DNA of 64,000 bases from Sphingobacteriia bacterium (GTDB taxonomy: Bacteria > Bacteroidota > Bacteroidia > Chitinophagales > Chitinophagaceae), in assembly GCA_017304675.1 (NCBI GenBank), contig JAFKLS010000018.1, positions 1 through 64,000 on the forward strand, in the 5' to 3' direction. The notes below the pieces were generated by a model. That model saw only the letters and a list, made by a program, of their open reading frames with translations. It was not told where the DNA came from and ran no database searches. This document shows, one piece after another, positions 9,361 to 16,427 of the stretch; the first letter of the stretch is position 1; each line of letters opens with the position of its first letter. The translations under genes and the position numbers were made by a program.

Positions 9361-9713
9361 TGAAACTAAGTAATGAAAATATTATAAACCTTGAAGACTA
9401 TAGAGTCAAAGGAAGTGACGGCACAGTTGCAAAGGTCTTTACAGGAAGAGACAGAGGTGAATATGTTCGTATAGCATCAAATTTAGATAATATTGAAAAG
9501 AAGTATAACACAGTAACAATTGTCATCCCTGATAATATCTACTCTATCAACCCTTCTTTTTTTGAGGAGCTTTTTGTTAATGTTGTTCTAAAACTTGGGG
9601 CTAATGAGTTTCGCGAAAAATTCAAGTTTGAGTCACATGGCAATTATAATTATGAACGACCATTATCAGAGGCTATTATTAGAATATTAAGAAAAAAAAG
9701 CGCTTTAGGATAA
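9360..9713 (+). CDS. STAS-like DUF4325 protein (island cargo)
   Basis: 117 aa. The central part, VTIVIPDNIYSINPSFFEEL followed by FVNVVLKLG, matches the STAS-like DUF4325 pattern (beta strand, I/V-x-P/D, S/P-SFxxEL, helix). STAS proteins commonly act as partners of GHKL switch kinases. Here it is translationally coupled to such a gene (1-bp overlap) and is followed 3 bp later by a membrane protein gene. No phospho-acceptor Ser could be assigned confidently. The three genes probably form one operon. Confidence 0.7.
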   Translation: MKLSNENIINLEDYRVKGSDGTVAKVFTGRDRGEYVRIASNLDNIEKKYNTVTIVIPDNIYSINPSFFEELFVNVVLKLGANEFREKFKFESHGNYNYERPLSEAIIRILRKKSALG

Positions 9714-9716
9714 ATT

Positions 9717-10268
9717 ATGTGCGGCATTATTAAACCACCAGAATCGACAACTGATTTTATGATCTTGCTTGACATTGCATTTAAAAGTGCGACAATTTTA
9801 ATAGCCGCATTTAATGCCATTTTCGCAGTAAAAATATTTTATTTAAAAGATGAAAAAGATGCTACTGAAAAGGAAAAGGATAGAAAAATACAATTACTAA
9901 AAACCCTTGTTCTTGATAATAATGTTAAGAATTATTATTCAATATTCGAAGAGATTGAAAATTCATTAACTCGATTAAAGCAAATATCTATCTCACAAAG
10001 TGATAAGAAAACAATTGATGAAAATTTGTCTGACTTATTTATAAAATTAAGATATAGATTTTACGACACATTATTAGCTGTTGATGACCAACTATATGAG
10101 AGTATAAAATTAAAGGCAGATGATCTTCAAACCTATCTTACAGATACAATATTTGACCAAGGAGTCAATCTGTCTCATCTACCCAAATATGATATGCTTA
10201 TTACGCAAAAGCTTGTCGAAGCAAAAACGAGTATGATTAAAATTTTATTTGAATATAGGCCTAATTAG
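9717..10268 (+). CDS. Small one-helix membrane protein with coiled-coil body (island cargo)
   Basis: 183 aa from the ATG at 9717, or 169 aa from an in-frame ATG at 9759. One N-terminal transmembrane segment, MILLDIAFKSATILIAAFNA onward (residues 15-38), is followed by a charged cytoplasmic helical domain (KDEKDATEKEKDRK and later helices). It matches no family I recognise. It closes the GHKL-STAS operon, starting 3 bp after DUF4325. A membrane-anchored output component is possible, but that is inference. Confidence 0.65.
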   Translation: MCGIIKPPESTTDFMILLDIAFKSATILIAAFNAIFAVKIFYLKDEKDATEKEKDRKIQLLKTLVLDNNVKNYYSIFEEIENSLTRLKQISISQSDKKTIDENLSDLFIKLRYRFYDTLLAVDDQLYESIKLKADDLQTYLTDTIFDQGVNLSHLPKYDMLITQKLVEAKTSMIKILFEYRPN

Positions 10269-10415
10269 CTTTTGAGTATAAGTAACCTCTTTATTTGATT
10301 GAAAGAGTACTTACTACGTTTATCAACCTGCTTTAAAACCACAGGTATATACTCTATTTTCAGCTATAAATTCTTAAGGTGTCTCGTATTTATAAACGGT
10401 TGTTCTTTTCCAAAA

Positions 10416-10445
10416 AACAAGAAGGGGCTTGCGCCCCTTCTTGTT
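10416..10445. terminator. Strong hairpin between cargo operon and rep operon
   Basis: A perfect 13-bp stem, AACAAGAAGGGGC / GCCCCTTCTTGTT, with a 4-nt loop. The minus strand continues into six T residues, so it best serves the minus-strand genes ending at 10485, and it may also stop the cargo operon. Confidence 0.85.
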
Positions 10446-10484
10446 TAGCATGTTTGTACATGCCTTTTGTTTTAAGTTTAATTA

Positions 10485-10673
10485 TTATTCAGGTATAAGT
10501 TTATATACCTCACATTTATTGCAGTATAAAATAAAATGTTTGTCTTTCTCATAATAGCAGAATTCCTCTTTCTTCTCTTCGGGCAGTTCTTCAAATTCTA
10601 TTATTAAGGCATTTACATAACAGGGTAAACAGTTTTCTTTTACATGGTTATTCAAAGCTTCTATTGGATTCAT
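10485..10673 (-). CDS. Small hypothetical protein after rep
   Basis: 62 aa. It is acidic and has four Cys residues, arranged as C-LPC near the N-terminus and C-NKC near the C-terminus (CLPCY ... YCNKCE). That arrangement could bind one zinc ion. It follows the rep-like gene by 4 bp on the same strand and precedes the strong terminator, so it is probably the last gene of that operon. No family recognised. Confidence 0.5.
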   Translation of the reverse strand: MNPIEALNNHVKENCLPCYVNALIIEFEELPEEKKEEFCYYEKDKHFILYCNKCEVYKLIPE

Positions 10674-10677
10674 AGTT

Positions 10678-11592
10678 TTATTCGTTTTCTTTTTTCCAGT
10701 TCTCTTTATTTATTTCTTCAATTCCTTTATAAAATTGCATTGTCAGTTTATTAAGTGGTATCAAATGCAGGTTGCAATGTTCTAATGGTATCATTTTATG
10801 CTCTCCTCCTAATTGGTCAGCTTCTGCCAACCTCTCAATATTTCTAATGAAGTTGATACCAGTATAACCACAAGTGTAAAGCCTTGATATTTTCTTTGAG
10901 CAATTCCATACCTGACAATAAAGCGGAGTATCACTTTTTGTGAGATACTTGGTTAAGTAGTTAGCTACTCCTTTTACGTTATTCGAGTTAATAGCTCTTA
11001 CATTAAATGCCGAAGTTGGTTTGAAATTTACATTTCTTGGAACTATATCGTATTTCTTTTGAACATCTAGCCAATAATTCCACCACTTTTCTAAAGGCCA
11101 GTATTTATTTGTTACTAGGTGAAAGTGAATATTGTTTTCAAATACCCTGTTTTCACTTTGCTTCTCTGCAATCCATAAGTACTCAAAATCTTTGAACCTC
11201 TTTTTGGCATTATCCAAAAATGTACGCAGCACCTTAACAGCTAATTCATCTGCAACTTTATTAACGAATGTGAGTGTTACAAATGTGAGTTTAGCATGAA
11301 CCCGAGCCAATGCAAAAACCTTCTGCCTAATCTTGCTTCGAGTTCTCTGCGACATAGTTCGGGGTTTAATCGTTTTCTTTTGAGCTTCTTCAATCTGGCT
11401 TATATCTCCACTAATTACAGCTTGTACTAATGCCTCAGTATTCTTTTTAGGCGTTTTCTTTCCTAGTTTTTCTTTCTTCTCTTTTGCTTTTCTATTCAAG
11501 GATGAACCTCCAAAAGTTCCCAATAGTTTGGCTCTCTCTCTACTAGCTTCCATAGCCGCACTAATACCGTAAGAATTTTTAACCAGAATCAT
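10678..11592 (-). CDS. HUH-type replication initiator-like protein
   Basis: The start is set at ATG 11592 because it overlaps the TGA of the upstream gene (ATGA) and is preceded by a purine-rich GGGGG stretch. This gives 304 aa. The three rolling-circle Rep motifs are visible: motif 1 FVTLTF (104-109), motif 2 HFH (156-158, in NNIHFHLVTN), and motif 3 YLTKYLTK (212-219) with the catalytic Tyr/Lys spacing. Such proteins nick one DNA strand and stay covalently bound at a Tyr. In an integrative island it could support replication of the excised circle or act as a mobilisation nickase. No helicase domain is attached. Confidence 0.8.
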   Translation of the reverse strand: MILVKNSYGISAAMEASRERAKLLGTFGGSSLNRKAKEKKEKLGKKTPKKNTEALVQAVISGDISQIEEAQKKTIKPRTMSQRTRSKIRQKVFALARVHAKLTFVTLTFVNKVADELAVKVLRTFLDNAKKRFKDFEYLWIAEKQSENRVFENNIHFHLVTNKYWPLEKWWNYWLDVQKKYDIVPRNVNFKPTSAFNVRAINSNNVKGVANYLTKYLTKSDTPLYCQVWNCSKKISRLYTCGYTGINFIRNIERLAEADQLGGEHKMIPLEHCNLHLIPLNKLTMQFYKGIEEINKENWKKENE

Positions 11593-11939
11593 GCAATACC
11601 CCCTTTGTTTTGAGCAATGTTTAGAGTCCAAATCGTTGCAGTATTATTAAAATCATTTAGGAGCGAGTAATGGGGTGAAGATGGTTTTTCATAGGTTAAA
11701 CAAAAGGCAAGGATAAAAGCGAGTACAAAGACTGGAAGAAAGGCAGGAATATATGAGCCTCTCTTCACTTGTTTTATAAACTCATTTGTTCTACGATTAT
11801 AAATATTGAAATAAGACCAACTCGGATGCTTTTTATCGAGGAAGCTTGCAAAGCCTTTAAGGTTATGTACATAGCCCCATTTTTTAGCTCTGCCTATTTC
11901 AAAGAAAACAGTACAGGAGTAATCATTTTTATGCGTCAT
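11589..11939 (-). CDS. Small membrane protein between HTH and rep genes
   Basis: 116 aa from ATG 11939. This start has an unusually strong Shine-Dalgarno for this phylum (AAGGAGGG about 8 bp upstream). It also overlaps the end of the HTH gene by 11 bp. One hydrophobic segment, FLPVFVLAFILAFCLTY, sits in the middle. The N-terminal 50 residues contain an aromatic-rich soluble part (GYVHNLKGFASFLDKKHPSW). The family is not recognised. Its end overlaps the rep start (ATGA), so HTH, this gene and rep are translationally coupled. Confidence 0.6.
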   Translation of the reverse strand: MTHKNDYSCTVFFEIGRAKKWGYVHNLKGFASFLDKKHPSWSYFNIYNRRTNEFIKQVKRGSYIPAFLPVFVLAFILAFCLTYEKPSSPHYSLLNDFNNTATIWTLNIAQNKGGIA

Positions 11940-12243
11940 AATGATACCCTCCTTTCTTGTTTTTGTGAAGAGCAAGCTTCTCAACGTTAGCAAAGACTTC
12001 AGATTCTTTGTAGAGAACTCTACGACCGACTTTATAACACTGAATCCAACCGAGTTTAGTCCAGTCATTCAATGTTCCTAAAGTGATGTTTAAAATTTTC
12101 GCAACTTCTTTGCGAGTTAGAAACTTAGGTTTTGTGGGATGATTGATTTGGGCTAAAACTTTCTCAAGTCTTTTCTCAACGAGTTGACCTAAGCTTTCTA
12201 ACAACTCATTGGCGTTGATGCCCTGAAGAAATAGTTGACTCAT
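11929..12243 (-). CDS. Helix-turn-helix (MerR/excisionase-type) protein
   Basis: 104 aa. The C-terminal half is a typical HTH_17 / excisionase fold: FLTRKEVAKILNITLGTLND then WTKLGW and VGRRVLYKESEV. A short helical N-terminus (LFLQGINANELLESLGQLVE) probably dimerises. Genes of this form sit beside integrases in Bacteroidota tRNA islands and act as excisionase or as regulator of rep genes. It is the first gene of the HTH-membrane-rep operon. Confidence 0.8.
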   Translation of the reverse strand: MSQLFLQGINANELLESLGQLVEKRLEKVLAQINHPTKPKFLTRKEVAKILNITLGTLNDWTKLGWIQCYKVGRRVLYKESEVFANVEKLALHKNKKGGYHYDA

Positions 12244-12634
12244 TTTAAAATGCAGTGTGTTTTGTCACAAATGCACTGCAAAAGTCATTTCAAAGCGACC
12301 CTGTAGGGGGTGTTGTAGGGGGTACAAATATTTTTAATAAATCTTCATAATTGTCAAAATTGCATTATAATTATTTTTAATTTTTATTTAACCTGATTAA
12401 CTTAAAAAAGCAAACTACTTTAGTGAAATTTGTATAAACAAAAATTTATGAACATAAAAATCTATAAAACTGACACAATAATTGGACAGCTAAAAAGATT
12501 AGTTAGACAGTTAATAAGAACTAATAAAAAGAGTTTTAGAAAGAAAAAAAAAGACCAAATAAAAGGCATCAAACAAGGCTCAGACTTAATAAATCAATTT
12601 TAGATTATAAAAGCAATTATATAGAGACAGAAAA
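12244..12634. other. 391-bp AT-rich region with direct repeats; candidate origin/regulatory region
   Basis: TGTAGGGGGT occurs at 12302-12311 and again at 12314-12323, within a GGGGG-rich patch in otherwise very AT-rich DNA just upstream of the HTH-rep operon. This could be operator, iteron or nick-site sequence. No gene seen. Confidence 0.45.
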
Positions 12635-13612
12635 TCATTTAGCTTTTTTCAAATCCTTTTCAGCATTTAATACATAATCTTTTAGTTTAGATTCGTTTAG
12701 TTTCTTAATTACTGCTTCTATATTATCTTTTGTCTTGTGGTTATTTACATGAACTTCGCGAATTGGATCATACAAACCCTTTTGACTTCTATTAGTTATA
12801 GCAGATATTATTCTAGAAATGACAGTTTTGTCTAATCCATTATCTTCTAAAATTGAGATTACATTTGTATAGTGAAGTAAAAGTGCTATTTGGGCATTTG
12901 TGAGATTTTCATCAGAGTGTACACTAATTTGAGTTCCTTTTGTTTTATTTAGTTTTTGTTCTAAATACTCTTTATATCGAGCATATTGATAAAAATTATT
13001 AACAAGTAAAACATTATGTACACTTGGGAATACTTTTGAATAATCAGGAGACATATCATACTTCAAATAGTTTTCGAAATATTGATTATAATAATTGGCT
13101 TGCAGGAAATTCTGATTACTAATCCAGTCGTCAATTTTTATAGCTTCTTCTTGAATTAAAATTTTAGGATTTTTTTGCTCGGAAAGCTTATGTTCAAATT
13201 TTTCTTTGAGTTCATCAAATTCTACAAATGCAGACTTAAGTTTTTTTCTATACTTTAAATCTTCTTGATATTTATCAATTCTTTTGAGCCTTTTATTTAT
13301 ATACTTTGGTATTTCACGTAAATACCAATCATTTAAATTCTTCCAACTACTTTCATCAGTGAATAGTTCAAACTCAGCCAATACAATTTGCGTATGATTC
13401 TGCGAGTACTCAAAATGATATTTAAAGTAATTAATGCCAATTTCATTTTCCCAAAAATTATATTGCTCCTCATAACTATTTAGAGACTTAAATCTTTCAA
13501 GTTTGGTCTCTTTAAGTTGTGATACTAAGTCAAATGCTTTTTTTGAATTTTGTTCAAGGTGCAAGAGAAAGTCTGACTGTGATAATTCAAGTAACTCTAT
13601 TAATTCTTTCAT
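12635..13612 (-). CDS. Hypothetical coiled-coil protein downstream of integrase
   Basis: 325 aa, highly charged and mostly helical, with coiled-coil-prone stretches (for example KRLKRIDKYQEDLKYRKKLK at about 110-130). No signal peptide and no catalytic motif that I recognise. It begins 1 bp after the integrase stop, so it is co-transcribed with it. Proteins of this kind often accompany tRNA-island integrases in Bacteroidota, but their role is unknown. Confidence 0.6.
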   Translation of the reverse strand: MKELIELLELSQSDFLLHLEQNSKKAFDLVSQLKETKLERFKSLNSYEEQYNFWENEIGINYFKYHFEYSQNHTQIVLAEFELFTDESSWKNLNDWYLREIPKYINKRLKRIDKYQEDLKYRKKLKSAFVEFDELKEKFEHKLSEQKNPKILIQEEAIKIDDWISNQNFLQANYYNQYFENYLKYDMSPDYSKVFPSVHNVLLVNNFYQYARYKEYLEQKLNKTKGTQISVHSDENLTNAQIALLLHYTNVISILEDNGLDKTVISRIISAITNRSQKGLYDPIREVHVNNHKTKDNIEAVIKKLNESKLKDYVLNAEKDLKKAK

Positions 13613-13613
13613 A

Positions 13614-14858
13614 TTAATTAAAGAAAGGGTGATTAGTTAATTTGATAGCGTTTTCTTCCTGACTAATTTTGATATATTTCATAAATGCTCTTTCAGTAGT
13701 ATGTCCAGTAATTTTCATTATAGAAATAGTTGGAATATCTCTTAAATAAGCATTGGTAGCAAAAGAACGGCGTGCAGTATGTACAGTAACTAATTCATAT
13801 TTTTTAAATGTTTCTGTTTTCTTTATGCCTCCTTTGGTAAACGAAATAACAACATCATCGTTAATTTCTGCTTTTTCTGCAACCTGCTTTATATACTCAT
13901 TCATTTTAACATTGCTTATTAATTCAGGTAAAACGCCGTTATGCTTTGCAAGTATATTCTTCACCATCGAATTAAGCGGAATAACTACAACCGCCCCAGT
14001 CTTTTCGGTTTTAACCTTAATCTTTGTTCTTTCATCTATTAAATTCTCCTCTCTGATTTGTATTAAATCAGAATATCTCAAACCAGTATAACAAGCAATT
14101 ACAAACAAATCTCTTACTCTATCAAGGCGGGGATTATCTGAAAAGTCATATTCGTAAATTGCTTTTATTTCTTGTTCTGTGAGATAGATATTCTCTGTTT
14201 CTTCCTCTACTATTTTGAACTTCTTATTCCTAAACTCCAAATTCTTGGTTAATCCCTTCTCTACTGCCTCATTCATAAAAACCTTGATATTTTTTACAGA
14301 TGTTCCAATTGAATTTAAACTGTAATTCTTTTCAATCATGTATCTATTAAAATCTTCGTAAAACTCAAGGTTAACATCATCAAAGTCTATATTTTTCCTT
14401 CTGTTAGTTTCATAAGATTTGAGCCTATTGGATGAAGTATTATATTGCTTTATGGTATTAGGTTTCTTGGTTGATTTTTTTATATAATCTTCAATAAACT
14501 GTTTGAATGTAAGCCGACTGAATGCAGTAGTTTCTTTATTCAAATACTCGATAATTGGTTTTTTTAAATTTTCGGGAGTAATTGGTTTACCCTCATTTAT
14601 TAAGTCTAACTCTCTTTTATTAATTAAACCATCCAGTGTTTTAAGTACATTATTGAATTGGCTATGAGGGAAATCTTTTACTTGTTTAGCTCTTTGTGTT
14701 TCAGGGTTCCAGTATTTTGGATGAATCTTTCTTCCAGTTGTTACCTTTACTCTAACTCCATTACTATTGTACAGAAGATACACAAGTGTTTCTTTTGTGG
14801 CTTTTGGTTCTTTTAGGATAAATACGGAATCTGGCATATATTTTAAAATGTGCCGCAA
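13614..14858 (-). CDS. Tyrosine recombinase / integrase of the island
   Basis: 414 aa. The N-terminal arm-binding domain (about 10-85, with VRVKVTTGRKIHPKYWNPET) and SAM-like core-binding domain (about 115-205) precede the catalytic domain. Active-site residues are Arg261 (TGLRYSDL), His360 and Arg363 (HTARR), His386 (GHT) and the nucleophile Tyr395 (FMKYIKI). All are present, so the enzyme looks functional. An alternative start is Met8. The gene faces away from attR. It forms an operon with the coiled-coil gene and presumably drove integration at tRNA-Glu. Confidence 0.93.
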   Translation of the reverse strand: MRHILKYMPDSVFILKEPKATKETLVYLLYNSNGVRVKVTTGRKIHPKYWNPETQRAKQVKDFPHSQFNNVLKTLDGLINKRELDLINEGKPITPENLKKPIIEYLNKETTAFSRLTFKQFIEDYIKKSTKKPNTIKQYNTSSNRLKSYETNRRKNIDFDDVNLEFYEDFNRYMIEKNYSLNSIGTSVKNIKVFMNEAVEKGLTKNLEFRNKKFKIVEEETENIYLTEQEIKAIYEYDFSDNPRLDRVRDLFVIACYTGLRYSDLIQIREENLIDERTKIKVKTEKTGAVVVIPLNSMVKNILAKHNGVLPELISNVKMNEYIKQVAEKAEINDDVVISFTKGGIKKTETFKKYELVTVHTARRSFATNAYLRDIPTISIMKITGHTTERAFMKYIKISQEENAIKLTNHPFFN

Positions 14859-14882
14859 TATAAATAGCGAATTGATATAACA

Positions 14883-14918
14883 GGGGACTAAATAGGGGAC
14901 TAAATAGGGGACTAAATA
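14883..14918 (+). repeat. Three tandem GGGGACTAAATA units (candidate arm sites)
   Basis: Exact 12-bp units at 14883-14894, 14895-14906 and 14907-14918, between the integrase start and attR. The unit is shared with 7525-7543 at the other end. Confidence 0.7.
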
Positions 14919-15029
14919 TTCAAATCTTATTGATTTATCAATTTTGTTAATAACTGATGAAATATAATACAGGAAAGAGTTTCAAGATGATTAAAGTTTT
15001 TTAAGATGCAATAAAATGCTGTAAATTTC

Positions 15030-15045
15030 TTCCCGTACCGGCTAC
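15030..15045 (+). repeat. attR: second 16-bp copy
   Basis: TTCCCGTACCGGCTAC, identical to 7452-7467. The bases upstream of the match differ from the tRNA body, so this is only the tRNA 3' fragment. Confidence 0.88.
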
Positions 15046-15061
15046 CATAGTAAATTTTGAG

Positions 15062-15091
15062 AAAACTGCTCTATTATGAGCAGTTTTTTTT
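15062..15091 (+). terminator. Presumed original tRNA-Glu terminator, now beyond attR
   Basis: AAAACTGCTC (15062-15071) pairs with GAGCAGTTTT (15078-15087) and an eight-T run follows. Its position 17 bp after attR fits a tRNA terminator displaced by the island. Confidence 0.7.
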
Positions 15092-15130
15092 GCTTCAATA
15101 TCAAGGCTTTAGAACGAAAAACAGTAGGAT

Positions 15131-15186
15131 ATACGGTGTTCGATAGATATCATCTGAACAATACAGTTTGCTATCGAACACCGTAT
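15131..15186. repeat. Perfect 16-bp inverted repeat with 24-nt loop
   Basis: ATACGGTGTTCGATAG (15131-15146) and its exact reverse complement (15171-15186). There is no T-run after it, so it is not a standard terminator. It lies between the island end and the 3' end of the nucleotidyltransferase gene. Confidence 0.75.
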
Positions 15187-15215
15187 TTACAAATCCCTGT
15201 TTCTGCAATGGATAT

Positions 15216-16427
15216 TTATTCTTTTGGGATAAACCTTTTTTTCTCTTCTACACCGTTGTATCGCACAAACAAAAATCTTATCGGCTTTAGAAAGAAATAT
15301 AGGAAGAAAAAATTGCGAGGGAGTTTAACAATCCTGAAATCTATGATAGAAGGCAGCAGAAGCGTAAAATAGAATTTCAATAGAAAATTGAACTTTTCAA
15401 CTCCAGATCTCATTTGCTGGTTTTTTCGCATAAGGAAGCCTGTCGGCTTTTTCTCTACCATATTAACCGGATTAACAACAATTAATTGTTTAAGAAAGGC
15501 TTTAGAAAGAGAGGGATTGGGCTGATATGAACTTTTAATACCGAAAAGTGAATCCGCCAGCTCTGTTGCGAGGTTAAAACTTTTTTCGCATTTTGTTTGC
15601 TGCAATCTTCTTTGAATTTTTGTCCAATTAAGTTGTTGCTGTTGCAAGAACACTCCTATATCTATTATGTTTCTTAATAAAGTAAAGCAATCTTTGAATG
15701 CATGATGCATAAAAATGCTCATACCATGAGCCTCGTTACTTAATAAAACCAAATCTTTCTTTACAAGAGCATTATTAATATTCGTATCCCAAAGAAAATT
15801 GTTTGCATCGTTATTCAATACACAATAATTTTCCGCTACTCTCCAATGAAACTCAACATGAAACAGCCGCTTTTGTTGCTGAAATTTATTGAAATTAAAA
15901 TCTTTGTTTAACCGAAAATTTTTTTCTTGTAAAAATTCATGCACCCAAACATTTTCCCCAAGGTATCCATCATGCTGCATTAATTCAATAATGGTATCCA
16001 AATCTTTAAACTCAATTATCAAATCAATATCACTGCTTTCTCTGGAGATTAAATCTCCATAAAACTGCTTAGAATAAGCTGTACCTTTATAAGGAATTGC
16101 TTCTACTCCATTTGCTTTAAGTAACAATATTAATCGTTCTGTTTCGCAAGCCAATTCCCAATTCCGCTGTGTTATTTGCAATAACTCCTTCTTAATCCTT
16201 TCTAAAATATCTGAAGGCAGCACTGCTTGCAATAAAATCTTGTAAACAACCGGCCTGATCTTATGTCGCTTACTGGCTGCGAGTACTTCATTCCAGTTAA
16301 CAGTAATATTTTTCGTAATATTATTTATATCTTCAATTGTTGCCGTATTAAAATAAACCCTGCAAGCCTGCAGTATTACAGCCATTTCACGCCCATATTG
16401 TTCGTTTATTTTTTCAATTGAAATCAT
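15216..16427 (-). CDS. RiPP-cluster nucleotidyltransferase-like protein
   Basis: 403 aa. It resembles the nucleotidyltransferase family (NTP_transf_5) found in paeninodin-like lasso peptide clusters. The motif IPYKGTAYSKQFYGDL then SRESSDIDLII carries the conserved Lys-Gly and the paired acidic residues DID for metal binding. The N-terminal 90 residues and the C-terminal half are helical. Its start overlaps the ABC transporter stop by 4 bp (ATGA), so the two are coupled. Its exact chemistry in such clusters is not settled; transfer of a nucleotide to the peptide or to another partner is possible. Confidence 0.75.
   Translation of the reverse strand: MISIEKINEQYGREMAVILQACRVYFNTATIEDINNITKNITVNWNEVLAASKRHKIRPVVYKILLQAVLPSDILERIKKELLQITQRNWELACETERLILLLKANGVEAIPYKGTAYSKQFYGDLISRESSDIDLIIEFKDLDTIIELMQHDGYLGENVWVHEFLQEKNFRLNKDFNFNKFQQQKRLFHVEFHWRVAENYCVLNNDANNFLWDTNINNALVKKDLVLLSNEAHGMSIFMHHAFKDCFTLLRNIIDIGVFLQQQQLNWTKIQRRLQQTKCEKSFNLATELADSLFGIKSSYQPNPSLSKAFLKQLIVVNPVNMVEKKPTGFLMRKNQQMRSGVEKFNFLLKFYFTLLLPSIIDFRIVKLPRNFFFLYFFLKPIRFLFVRYNGVEEKKRFIPKE

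Larger units (their letters stand above)
7452..15045. mobile_element. Integrative genomic island at tRNA-Glu
   Basis: The island is bounded by 16-bp direct repeats (attL in tRNA-Glu, attR at 15030). At its right end is a tyrosine recombinase on the minus strand. Also inside are an HTH/excisionase-like gene, a HUH replication-type gene, copies of a GGGGACTAAATA repeat near both ends, and a three-gene cargo operon. No relaxase, coupling protein or conjugation genes were seen. It therefore looks like a small integrative element, possibly mobilised by others, or able to replicate briefly after excision. Confidence 0.85.
14859..15215. other. 357-bp right end of the island plus flank, no gene
   Basis: This holds the tandem GGGGACTAAATA repeats, attR, the presumed original tRNA-Glu terminator and a perfect 16-bp inverted repeat (listed separately). 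No convincing coding sequence. Confidence 0.6.

Noticed and set aside
15131..15186. Inverted repeat read as an integron attC site
   Set aside because: The core half-site GTTRRRY is not present (GTTCGAT has C at the fourth base), and no integron integrase is near.
15076..15372. 98-codon ORF across the inverted repeat and the nucleotidyltransferase end
   Set aside because: Overlaps the 3' end of a clear gene on the other strand and contains no family-like pattern.
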